Source: CAYMUB01 sp964393545 | Lineage (GTDB): Bacteria; Patescibacteriota; Microgenomatia; Daviesbacterales; UBA10151 | Direction: 5' to 3' | Assembly (NCBI GenBank): GCA_964393545.1 | Contig: CAYMUB010000071.1 | Span: 1-48,393, forward strand | Length of the DNA: 48,393 bases | In this document: piece after piece, positions 40,643-48,130 of the stretch | How the letters are laid out: every line of letters starts with the position of its first letter | Numbering within the stretch: the stretch's first letter is position 1 | Program-made: the position numbers and the translations under genes | Notes under the pieces: generated by a model | Seen by the model: only the letters and a program-made list of their open reading frames with translations | Databases searched by the model: none | Told to the model about the DNA's origin: nothing

Positions 40643-41242
40643 TTACTTCTTAGTGAGGATAAGGTGAATTAAAATTCTGAAAGCTATCACAAAAGCAGCA
40701 AAACCAAAAGTGATTTGACCAACTACTCTTTTGATAATCAGCACTCCGTTGGTTGATTCCACCAGATAGAAATGTAAAACAGCCAAAATTAAAGCCAGAT
40801 AACTTAATGACTGGATCCACTTCCAGGTTTTGGGAGAAAGCGAATTCAGTACTGTTTTATTTGAAGTAAGAGTGACAACCAAAAGAATGATAATAGCAGC
40901 GAGTCCAGCTAGTAAACCATAGTATTTGGGACTGGCAGGATTAAATAATTTTGCCAGGTTTGAGTTTGCGAAAAAAATATAAATCAAAACTGCATGAGTA
41001 AGACCAATAAAAAAACTCAAGACTCCCCAAAATTTACGGTGAGCTTTTAAAAATTCCAGAGGTAAAAATCTACAAGCTGGTCCAATAAACAATGTTAAAG
41101 ACAAAAGGGCAATTGCCAAAAGACCAGTGGTTTTAATCATTTCTGAAGGAGTAATCTTGCCAAAATTATAGAATTGAAAGTAAACCCAAAATAGGAGTAG
41201 AGGAATACCAAAATCAACCAGTCTTTGTGTAAGATTTTTCAT
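40643..41242 (-). CDS. Ferric reductase-like transmembrane protein
   Basis: A 199-residue polytopic protein with five or six helices. His residues at the right helix positions (AHRKFWGVLSFFIGLTHAVL, then YLALILAVLHFYLVES) suggest heme binding as in the PF01794 ferric reductase/MsrQ superfamily. No flavin domain is fused, so it would act as a membrane b-type cytochrome partner. It is divergent from the copper genes and shares a back-to-back promoter region with csoR, so it may be linked to copper or redox stress. Exact function unknown. Confidence 0.75.
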   Translation of the reverse strand: MKNLTQRLVDFGIPLLLFWVYFQFYNFGKITPSEMIKTTGLLAIALLSLTLFIGPACRFLPLEFLKAHRKFWGVLSFFIGLTHAVLIYIFFANSNLAKLFNPASPKYYGLLAGLAAIIILLVVTLTSNKTVLNSLSPKTWKWIQSLSYLALILAVLHFYLVESTNGVLIIKRVVGQITFGFAAFVIAFRILIHLILTKK

Positions 41243-41265
41243 TCCGATTTTTTTTAGATATAAAC

Positions 41266-41295
41266 ATCATAAGTTAGTAGTTCAAACATTGTCAA
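41266..41295 (-). promoter_or_regulatory. Promoter of the ferric reductase-like gene
   Basis: On the minus strand: perfect TTGACA (41295 to 41290), 18-bp spacer, TATGAT (41271 to 41266). Its -35 is separated from the csoR -35 by only 3 bp (41296-41298). Confidence 0.6.
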
Positions 41296-41298
41296 TCC

Positions 41299-41327
41299 TT
41301 GACATATCCCCTCCAGGGGGATATAAT
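41299..41327 (+). promoter_or_regulatory. csoR promoter with CsoR-type operator
   Basis: Perfect TTGACA (41299-41304), 17-bp spacer, perfect TATAAT (41322-41327). Half-sites ATATCCCC (41304-41311) and GGGGATAT (41317-41324) with a 5-nt centre lie exactly over the spacer. CsoR operators are G-tract/C-tract inverted repeats of this kind, so repressor binding should block RNA polymerase. The -10 ends 8 nt before the ATG at 41336. Confidence 0.85.
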
Positions 41328-41335
41328 ATGCTGAT

Positions 41336-41605
41336 ATGTACAGGCTAAAAGATACTCAGGAAAGAATTATTCATAGATTAAAAATTGCTCAAGGACATTT
41401 GGCTAAGGTTTTAAATATGGTGGAAAATGATAATTACTGTATTGATGTGATTCATCAATCCAGGGCTGTTCAAAGAGCCTTAGAAGAAGTGGATTCTTTA
41501 GTTTTGGAAAATCACCTTCAGGGGTGTGTGGTTGATCATATTAAAAAAGGTGAAGCTTCAAAATCCATAGAAGAAATAATGAATATCTTTAAAAAGAAAA
41601 AATGA
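41336..41605 (+). CDS. csoR: Copper-sensing repressor CsoR (DUF156 family)
   Basis: An 89-residue all-helical repressor that leaves DNA when it binds Cu(I). The ligand set C-H-C is complete: Cys35 (NDNYCIDVIHQ), His60 and Cys64 (ENHLQGCV), equivalent to Cys36, His61 and Cys65 of the mycobacterial protein. It is the first gene of a copper operon, overlapping the cupredoxin gene by 4 bp. Autoregulation through the operator in its own promoter is very likely. Family relatives sensing nickel, formaldehyde or sulfane sulfur have other ligand patterns, so copper is the best reading, helped by copA. Confidence 0.95.
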   Translation: MYRLKDTQERIIHRLKIAQGHLAKVLNMVENDNYCIDVIHQSRAVQRALEEVDSLVLENHLQGCVVDHIKKGEASKSIEEIMNIFKKKK

Positions 41606-41961
41606 ATATAGATAAAATTCTTGTGACTATTTTCAGCTTAGCTGGGATAGTATTCACCTATTGGTTTTTCTTAATGAAAAAAGAGGAGGTGGTTTCTGTG
41701 ACAGACTCGGTTGATATTACAGTTGAAGGGGGCTATACACCAAATACTATTTCCATTCCACAAGGTAAAACAACGAAAATAAACTTTGTCCGTAAAGATC
41801 CAAGCTCTTGTTTGGAAGAAGTTGTGCTCGGAGATTTTAAAATAAGGAAATATCTACCTTTGAATCAAAAAGTAACTGTTGAAGTTACTCCAAAAGAGAA
41901 AGGAAAATTTGGTTTTGCCTGCGGCATGAATATGTTTCATGGAAAAATAAAGGTTATTTAA
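41602..41961 (+). CDS. Membrane-anchored cupredoxin-like protein
   Basis: A 119-residue protein with an N-terminal membrane helix (about 7-25) and a single cupredoxin-type beta barrel outside: VDITVEGGYTPNTISIPQGK, FVRKDPSSCLEEVVLGDF, then FACGMNMFHGKIKV. Two Cys, His and Met residues are placed as possible copper ligands, although the exact type-1 pattern (Cys-x-x-x-x-His-x-x-x-Met) is altered to CGMNMFH. It may hand copper to or take it from CopA at the outer face. Lies 2 bp before copA. Confidence 0.85.
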   Translation: MNIDKILVTIFSLAGIVFTYWFFLMKKEEVVSVTDSVDITVEGGYTPNTISIPQGKTTKINFVRKDPSSCLEEVVLGDFKIRKYLPLNQKVTVEVTPKEKGKFGFACGMNMFHGKIKVI

Positions 41962-41963
41962 AT

Positions 41964-44192
41964 ATGGCAGAAGTTAAACAAACATATCCGATAAAAGGAA
42001 TGCATTGTGCCAGTTGTGTCCGGGTGATTGAAAAATCATTATCCCGTACTCCTGGAGTTAAAGAAGCTAATGTAAATTTGGCAACTGAAAAAGCTACAGT
42101 AATTTATGATGATTCAGAATGCAGTCCAACTCAAATTGCTTCTGCTGTATCAAATGTAGGTTATACAGCTTTGGTTGAACAAACCAAAGCAGATGAGGAT
42201 GTAGAGAAAAAAGAAAAAGAAAAATCTTTAAAGCTATTAAGGAATAAAGTACTAGTTAGTTTAATTATTGGGATGATAATTTTTTGGGGTGGTTTCCCAG
42301 GACTAATGAATTATGCCCCCACCTTTCTTAAGAACTTTTGGTTACAGATGATCCTGGCAACCATTGTCCAGTTTTGGCCAGGACTAGAGTTTTATAAAGC
42401 TACAATACCAGCACTTAGACACAGAACTGCCAATATGGACACTCTGGTTGCCATAGGCACAACGGCAGCTTATCTTTATTCGGCAGCAGTTACTATTTTC
42501 CCTCAAATCATTAAAAACTTAGGGGTAGAACCACTACCATACTTTGATGTTGCAACGGTAGTTATTGGCTTGATTCTTTTGGGAAGATACTTTGAGGCAA
42601 AGGCCAAAGCAGGAACTTCAGAAGCAATTAAGAAATTAATTGGACTACAAGCTAAGACAGCTAGGATTGTTAAAGACGGTAAGGAAGTAGATATTCCAAT
42701 AGAACAAGTAGTGATAGGAAATGTAATCCGTGTCAGGCCAGGAGAGAAAATTCCTGTTGACGGAATAATTTTAGAAGGCGAATCCTCAATTGATGAGTCA
42801 ATGATAACTGGTGAAAGTATTCCTGTTGAGAAGGAAAAAGGAGATACAGTTGTTGGAGCAACTGTTAATAAAACAGGCACATTTACTTATAAAGCCACCA
42901 AAGTAGGCTCTGATACTATGCTGGCCCAAATTATTAAACTGGTACAAGAAGCTCAAGGATCAAAAGCTCCCATTCAAAGGATAGCTGACATGATCTCTTC
43001 ATACTTTGTGCCAATTGTGATAATGCTGGCAATTTTTACCTTTGTAGTTTGGTATATTTTTGGTCCTGCGCCAAGTTTTCTTTTTGCCATGTTAAATATG
43101 GTGGCAGTATTAATTATTGCTTGTCCTTGTGCTATGGGGCTTGCTACACCTACAGCGATCATGGTGGGAACAGGAATTGGTGCTGAACATGGGATCTTAA
43201 TTAAAGATGCTGAAAGTTTAGAGATTGCCCATAAAGTTAATACAGTTATCTTTGATAAAACTGGAACCCTAACTAAAGGTAAACCAGAAGTAACAGATAT
43301 TGTTAGTTTACAGGGTACAGGTTACAGTGAACAGGAAATTTTAACAGTGGCTGCCTCTTTGGAAAAAGGCTCAGAACATTCTTTAGCTGAGGCAATTGTG
43401 AAAAAAGCAGAAGTGACAAAAGTAAAATTCTTAAAAGTCAGTGGGTTTAAGGCTGTGCCAGGTTATGGGGTGGAAGGGATAGTTGATGAAAGTAGAGTAG
43501 TTTTAGGTAATAGAAAACTAATGTTAAGAGAAAAAATTAAGGTTTTAGAAAAAGACATCGGAAAATTGGAAAATGAAGGAAAAACAGTAATGATGTTAGC
43601 TGTTGATGGAAAATTAGCTGGTTTAATTGCTGTTGCAGATACGTTGAAAGAGACTGCAAAAGAAGGCGTTGAAGCCCTGCAAAGGTTAGGAATTGAGACA
43701 GTAATGATTACAGGAGATAATCAAAGAACAGCTAGCACAATAGCCCGAAAAGTTGGAATTAAAAGAGTCTTGGCAGAAGTTTTACCTGATGCAAAAGCGT
43801 CAGAAGTTAGAAAAATTCAAGCAGAAGGAAAAAAAGTTGCTATGGTGGGAGATGGGATCAATGATGCCCCAGCCTTAGCTGCAGCGGATATTGGTATTGC
43901 CATGGGGACTGGAACAGATGTAGCAATAGAAGCAGCTGATATTACTCTAATCAATAAAGACTTAAAATCTGTTTCCAGTGCTATTGAATTGTCTAAAAAA
44001 ACCATGAGAACTATCAGGATGAATTTATTTTGGGCTTTTGGGTATAATATTATTTTAATACCTGTTGCTATGGGAATACTTTATCCTTTTTTTCATATAT
44101 TATTAAACCCAATTTTTGCCTCTATTGCTATGGCAACCAGCTCGATTTCAGTTGTTACTAATTCACTACTCCTAAAAAGGTTTAAAATATAA
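41964..44192 (+). CDS. copA: Copper-exporting P-type ATPase CopA
   Basis: P1B-type ATPase, 742 residues, exporting Cu(I) from the cytoplasm. It has one N-terminal metal domain (GMHCASC, Cys15/Cys18), eight membrane helices with the CPC motif IIACPCAMGLATPTAIMVGT (about residue 386), the actuator MITGESIPVEK, the phosphorylation motif FDKTGTLTKGKPEV (Asp431), and the hinge GDGINDAPALAAADIG. All catalytic elements are intact. It is third in the csoR operon, and its stop lies at the first base of a regulatory repeat for the two-component system downstream. Confidence 0.97.
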   Translation: MAEVKQTYPIKGMHCASCVRVIEKSLSRTPGVKEANVNLATEKATVIYDDSECSPTQIASAVSNVGYTALVEQTKADEDVEKKEKEKSLKLLRNKVLVSLIIGMIIFWGGFPGLMNYAPTFLKNFWLQMILATIVQFWPGLEFYKATIPALRHRTANMDTLVAIGTTAAYLYSAAVTIFPQIIKNLGVEPLPYFDVATVVIGLILLGRYFEAKAKAGTSEAIKKLIGLQAKTARIVKDGKEVDIPIEQVVIGNVIRVRPGEKIPVDGIILEGESSIDESMITGESIPVEKEKGDTVVGATVNKTGTFTYKATKVGSDTMLAQIIKLVQEAQGSKAPIQRIADMISSYFVPIVIMLAIFTFVVWYIFGPAPSFLFAMLNMVAVLIIACPCAMGLATPTAIMVGTGIGAEHGILIKDAESLEIAHKVNTVIFDKTGTLTKGKPEVTDIVSLQGTGYSEQEILTVAASLEKGSEHSLAEAIVKKAEVTKVKFLKVSGFKAVPGYGVEGIVDESRVVLGNRKLMLREKIKVLEKDIGKLENEGKTVMMLAVDGKLAGLIAVADTLKETAKEGVEALQRLGIETVMITGDNQRTASTIARKVGIKRVLAEVLPDAKASEVRKIQAEGKKVAMVGDGINDAPALAAADIGIAMGTGTDVAIEAADITLINKDLKSVSSAIELSKKTMRTIRMNLFWAFGYNIILIPVAMGILYPFFHILLNPIFASIAMATSSISVVTNSLLLKRFKI

Positions 44193-44235
44193 TTAAGCTT
44201 TTTTTCAGCTAAATTTAAGGTTATTAGGATATAAT
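44193..44235 (+). promoter_or_regulatory. Response-regulator promoter with 11-bp direct repeats
   Basis: TTAAGCT (44193-44199) and TTCAGCT (44204-44210) are direct repeats 11 bp apart, typical of an OmpR/PhoB-family dimer site. Perfect TATAAT (44230-44235) follows 19 bp later, so the second repeat covers the poor -35 (activator-type promoter). The -10 ends 7 nt before the ATG. Autoregulation is inferred from the matching site at 45972. Confidence 0.75.
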
Positions 44236-44242
44236 CTCCCTA

Positions 44243-44920
44243 ATGAGAATATTAGTAGTTGAGGATGAACACATAATCGCCACCTCCATCAAGCAAGGAT
44301 TAGAACAGGAGTCGTATGCTGTTGATGTAGCCTATGACGGGGAGGAGGGGCTGCATTTGGCCTCAAGTGAGGAATATGATTTGATTCTTTTAGATAGACT
44401 GCTGCCTGGAATTGATGGGCTTGAAATTGTCAAAAAATTAAGAGAACAAAAAAACCATATACCAATACTTTTGTTAACTGCAAAAGGTCAAGTAGTAGAT
44501 AGAGTTGAGGGATTAGACTCTGGAGCAGATGATTATTTAGTAAAACCCTTTGCCTTTGAGGAGCTACTTGCCAGAATTAGAGCCTTAATCAGAAGACCCA
44601 AAGAGGATAATGGAACAATTCTTGCATTTGCAGATTTAAGTCTCAATACTGTTACTTACGAAGTAAAACGCGATGGTACAAAAATCAAATTATCCAGTAA
44701 AGAATTTGCCTTACTTGAGTATCTTTTAAGACACCCCAACCAAATTATGTCAAAACAGAAGATTATGTCCCATGTATGGAATTATGATGCTGATATTTTA
44801 CCCAATACTCTAGAGGTATACATTAGGTTTTTACGTCAAAAAATAGACAAACCTTTCAAAGATAAGCACATGATTCATACAGTGAGAGGATTTGGATATA
44901 TGCTGGGAGAAAAATCATAA
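44243..44920 (+). CDS. OmpR/PhoB-family response regulator
   Basis: A 225-residue regulator. The receiver domain has the acidic pocket Glu7-Asp8, the phosphoacceptor Asp51 (YDLILLDRLLPGIDG), the Thr switch (ILLLTAKGQV) and Lys in DDYLVKPFAFEEL. The C-terminal winged helix (SSKEFALLEYLLRHPNQIMS, then TVRGFGYML) is OmpR type. The start overlaps nothing upstream; the gene shares one base with the kinase gene. It probably binds the 11-bp repeats before itself and before the efflux operon. The signal is unknown; the nearby copper genes suggest metal or envelope stress, which is a guess. Confidence 0.95.
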   Translation: MRILVVEDEHIIATSIKQGLEQESYAVDVAYDGEEGLHLASSEEYDLILLDRLLPGIDGLEIVKKLREQKNHIPILLLTAKGQVVDRVEGLDSGADDYLVKPFAFEELLARIRALIRRPKEDNGTILAFADLSLNTVTYEVKRDGTKIKLSSKEFALLEYLLRHPNQIMSKQKIMSHVWNYDADILPNTLEVYIRFLRQKIDKPFKDKHMIHTVRGFGYMLGEKS

Positions 44921-45975
44921 TGTTTAAGTCAGCCCGGTTAAAATTAACAGCTTGGTATCTACTTATCATAATGCTGATAAGTATTTCTTTTAGCTTGGCA
45001 ATGTACACTCTTTTAACAGATGAATTTGTTAGATTTGAAAGCAGGCAAAGCTTAAGACAACAGCATCAATTAGAACAGCAATTTAATTTTCAAGAACCTG
45101 GTCAACATCCACAATTATCTTTCCGCCACGACCCTGAACTTATTAATGAGACAAAAAACAGGATTAGATTAATACTTCTGATTATTAACTTAACAATTCT
45201 AGGAGTTTCTGCATTATCTGGTTATTTTTTGGCAGGCCGGACACTTCGACCAATTAAGCAAATGGTTGATGAGCAAAACAGATTTATAACTGATGCCTCT
45301 CATGAGTTACGTACACCCTTAACCTCTCTTATGACCTCTATTGAGGTCAATTTAAGAAATAAGAAACTAAGCTTAAAAAATGCTAAAGATCTTCTAGAGA
45401 GTAACCTATACCAAGCATACAGCCTACGCACACTTTCTGATGATCTGCTAGCCCTAACCCAGTATCAAAACAACAATGGCAATATCCAATTTGAGGAAGT
45501 TAATTTAGTAAAGATTGTTGATGAGGCTTTAAAAGCAGTAAACCCATTGGCTAATAAAAAACAGATTACTATTAAAAATCACACCAAAGACTACTCATTC
45601 GAAGGTGACCATAAAAGTTTAGTTGATGTAGTGGTTATTTTACTGGACAATGCTATTAAATATAGCTCCAATAAAACTACAATCGAAATAGTTTCAAAAG
45701 TTTTAGATCACTCAGTTTCAATCATTATCAAAGATCAGGGAATTGGTATAAGTCGCGAAGATTTGCCGCATATATTTGATAGGTTTTATAGAGCGGATAA
45801 GTCAAGGTCTAAGGGGGTAGCTTCCGGCTATGGCTTGGGGTTATCCATTGCCAAAAAAATCATTGGTGAACATAGCGGAGAAATTAATGTTGAAAGTGAA
45901 GTTGATAAAGGCACTCAGTTTAGTGTTCAAATTCCCAAGAAACAATCTACTATATCATCTGCCCTAAAGCTTTAA
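44920..45975 (+). CDS. Sensor histidine kinase
   Basis: A 351-residue membrane kinase with two helices (about 8-30 and 82-106) around a short extracytoplasmic loop rich in Gln and His (LRQQHQLEQQFNF), then HisKA with TDASHELRTPLTSLMTS (phospho-His near residue 127), N box VVILLDNAIKYSSN, G1 IIKDQGIGIS, F box IFDRFYRADKSRS and G2 GYGLGLSIAKKI. There is no HAMP domain with clear length. The His-rich loop could bind metal. It is coupled to the regulator gene (overlap of 1 bp). Confidence 0.95.
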   Translation: MFKSARLKLTAWYLLIIMLISISFSLAMYTLLTDEFVRFESRQSLRQQHQLEQQFNFQEPGQHPQLSFRHDPELINETKNRIRLILLIINLTILGVSALSGYFLAGRTLRPIKQMVDEQNRFITDASHELRTPLTSLMTSIEVNLRNKKLSLKNAKDLLESNLYQAYSLRTLSDDLLALTQYQNNNGNIQFEEVNLVKIVDEALKAVNPLANKKQITIKNHTKDYSFEGDHKSLVDVVVILLDNAIKYSSNKTTIEIVSKVLDHSVSIIIKDQGIGISREDLPHIFDRFYRADKSRSKGVASGYGLGLSIAKKIIGEHSGEINVESEVDKGTQFSVQIPKKQSTISSALKL

Positions 45976-45989
45976 GCTATTTTTAAGCT
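45972..45989 (+). promoter_or_regulatory. OmpR-type direct repeats before the efflux operon
   Basis: TTAAGCT (45972-45978) and TTAAGCT (45983-45989), identical and 11 bp apart, overlapping the kinase stop codon. The same repeat pattern occurs at 44193-44210. A weak -10 (TAATAT 46003-46008, or TATTGT 46006-46011) follows. It suggests that the response regulator controls the MacAB-like operon. Confidence 0.75.
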
Positions 45990-46019
45990 TTTTCTAGTAA
46001 ATTAATATTGTGTTGGTAG

Positions 46020-47423
46020 ATGGAACAAACACATAAACTGCCCGCCTACTCTGTTTCACCTAGAAGTTTGTTGGGTGAGCAGGTAGGCTTAGCAGTATTT
46101 AAGAAAAATAATATGAAGAAGAATATTTTTTCAAATTCAGTAACTTTTATTAAGAAATTTTTAGGCAATAAATGGCGGTTATTAGGGGTTGTGCTTATTA
46201 TTTTGGCTTTAGTTTTTGGAGGTTGGAAAATTTTTGGACAGCAATCAAATAAACCTCAATACCAGACTGCTCAAGCTGAAAAAGGGACATTGGTATCTTC
46301 TATAACAGCCTCGGGAACAATCTCTACAGGCAATAGCGTTAATATCACCACTCAAGCTTCAGGCGTAATAGCGAATGTTTATGTAAAAAGTGGTGATTCA
46401 GTAACCCAGGGGCAAAAAATTGCTGATATAACATTAAATCTTGCTTCTCAGCAAAAACAAGCTGCTGCCTGGTCAAGTTATTTATCTGCTAAAAATAACC
46501 TAGATGCTGCCAATGCCAAAATTAATTCTCTTCAAGCTGCAGAGTTCAAAGCAAATCAAACATTCATAAATGACGCTGTTGCCAGAGGACTAGCAACTAA
46601 TGATCCTACATATATTCAAGAAAATGCGTTATGGTTACAAGCTGAGGCAGATTATAAAAACCAGCAGGGGGTTATTATTCAAACCCGGGCAGCATTAAGC
46701 AGTGCTTGGTTATCCTACAGCCAACCTTCTTCAATAATTAGTGCCCCTATATCAGGTGTTATTACCAACCTTAATTTAACTTCCGGTTTGCCTATAACAG
46801 CCCAAACTTCTTCAACAGGCAATGAAGTATCTCAAACTTTGGGCACTATTACTTTGGAACAAGGGAGCTTACAAGCAGTGGTGAACTTGTCTGAAATAGA
46901 CGTGCCTAAAATAAACCCCGGACAAAAAGTTACGCTGACCTTAGATGCCTTCCCTGGCAAAACCTATACTGGCAAAGTAGCCACCATTAATACCACCGGT
47001 GTTGTTAGCTCTGGGGTGACAACCTACCCTACCACCATTACATTAGATACTACAGAAAATAGGATTTACCCTAATATGGCTGTTTCAGCCACCATTATCA
47101 CTGATGTTAAAAACAACGCCTTACTTATCCCCTCAACTGCTGTTCAAAATAGTAATGGTCAGTCCTCTGTAAGAGTGATGAGAAATGGTCAGGTTAGTTT
47201 AGTTCCTGTCGAAATTGGTACCTCAAATGACACCCAAACTGAAATTACCTCAGGAATAAATGAGGGCGATATAGTTGTTACTGGTCAAACAGGAGGAACC
47301 ACTAACAGAACAGGAACTCAGGGAGGAACTTCTCCCTTTGGTGCATTTGGTGGTGGCAGAGGAGGCTTTGGCGGTGGAGGTGGATTCAGAGGGGGTGGAG
47401 CTGGTGGAGGTGATGCTCATTAA
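46020..47423 (+). CDS. Efflux periplasmic adaptor (MacA/HlyD-like)
   Basis: Membrane fusion protein, 467 residues from the ATG at 46020 or 436 from the ATG at 46113 (MKKNIFSNSV), which is the more usual N-terminus. It has one membrane helix (LLGVVLIILALVFGGWKIF), a biotinyl-lipoyl-like half (ITTQASGVIANVYVKSGDSV, later ISAPISGVITNLNLTSGLPI), a helical hairpin, a beta barrel with LSEIDVPKINPGQKVTL and a Gly-rich tail (GGRGGFGGGGGFRGGGAGGG). CPR cells usually lack an outer membrane, so it probably works with the inner-membrane ABC transporter alone. Between the two ATGs lies a hairpin repeat (46044-46088). The ABC gene follows after 6 bp. Confidence 0.88.
   Translation: MEQTHKLPAYSVSPRSLLGEQVGLAVFKKNNMKKNIFSNSVTFIKKFLGNKWRLLGVVLIILALVFGGWKIFGQQSNKPQYQTAQAEKGTLVSSITASGTISTGNSVNITTQASGVIANVYVKSGDSVTQGQKIADITLNLASQQKQAAAWSSYLSAKNNLDAANAKINSLQAAEFKANQTFINDAVARGLATNDPTYIQENALWLQAEADYKNQQGVIIQTRAALSSAWLSYSQPSSIISAPISGVITNLNLTSGLPITAQTSSTGNEVSQTLGTITLEQGSLQAVVNLSEIDVPKINPGQKVTLTLDAFPGKTYTGKVATINTTGVVSSGVTTYPTTITLDTTENRIYPNMAVSATIITDVKNNALLIPSTAVQNSNGQSSVRVMRNGQVSLVPVEIGTSNDTQTEITSGINEGDIVVTGQTGGTTNRTGTQGGTSPFGAFGGGRGGFGGGGGFRGGGAGGGDAH
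46044..46088 (+). repeat. Imperfect hairpin repeat at the efflux operon start
   Basis: Outer arms GCCTAC (46044-46049) and GTAGGC (46083-46088) enclose a second stem TCACC/GGTGA (46056-46060 with 46074-46078). The element is GC-richer than its surroundings. It sits between the two possible ATGs of the adaptor gene, so it is either in the 5' leader or encodes an N-terminal tail. Confidence 0.55.
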
Positions 47424-47429
47424 TAATGT

Positions 47430-48128
47430 ATGATTCAAATTTCCCATGTTTCAAAAATATACCAGACAGGTGATGTGGAAACTAAAGCCTTGGATGACGT
47501 TTCTTTTAACATAAAAAAAGGTGAATTTGTGGCAATAATGGGACCATCAGGTTCTGGTAAATCTACTCTAATGCATATGATTGGTGCTTTGGATACTCCC
47601 AGTAGTGGTAAATATATCTTAGATGGTGAAGAGGTAGAAAAGCTATCAGATGATCAGTTAGCTGATATTAGAAACAGAAAGATCGGTTTTATCTTTCAGG
47701 CTTTCAATCTACTTCCCAGAACTACTGCCTTAAAAAATGTTTGTTTACCAATGACCTATGCCGGTATTCCAAAACCGGAAAGATTGGAAAAAGCTAAAAA
47801 GTTTTTGGAGATGGTGGGGCTAGGAGACCGGTTAGAACATACCTCTAACCAGCTTTCTGGTGGTCAGATGCAAAGGGTAGCAATTGCCCGAAGCTTAGTA
47901 ATGAACCCCTCCATCCTTTTGGCAGATGAGCCAACTGGCAATATCGCCAGTGCTCAAGCTGCAGAAATTATGGCAATTTTCCAGAACTTAAATGAAGCGG
48001 GACATACAATAGTGATGATTACACATGAGGCTGATATAGCCGAGCATGCCCAAAGGATTATCCATATTAGAGATGGCAGGATTGTTGAGGATGGTAATGG
48101 CCACAAACAAAGAAGGGTAAGGATTTAA
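47430..48128 (+). CDS. ABC transporter ATP-binding protein (MacB/LolD-type)
   Basis: A 232-residue ATPase. Walker A GPSGSGKST (near residue 40), Q loop IFQAFNLLP, signature LSGGQMQRVAIARSLV, Walker B ILLADEPTGNI and the switch His (MITHEAD) are all intact. MacB and LolD ATPases share the DEPTGN signature and pair with FtsX-like permeases. It lies 6 bp after the adaptor gene and 2 bp before the permease gene, forming a three-part efflux system. The substrate is unknown: antibiotics, peptides or lipids are possible. Confidence 0.95.
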   Translation: MIQISHVSKIYQTGDVETKALDDVSFNIKKGEFVAIMGPSGSGKSTLMHMIGALDTPSSGKYILDGEEVEKLSDDQLADIRNRKIGFIFQAFNLLPRTTALKNVCLPMTYAGIPKPERLEKAKKFLEMVGLGDRLEHTSNQLSGGQMQRVAIARSLVMNPSILLADEPTGNIASAQAAEIMAIFQNLNEAGHTIVMITHEADIAEHAQRIIHIRDGRIVEDGNGHKQRRVRI

Positions 48129-48130
48129 TT

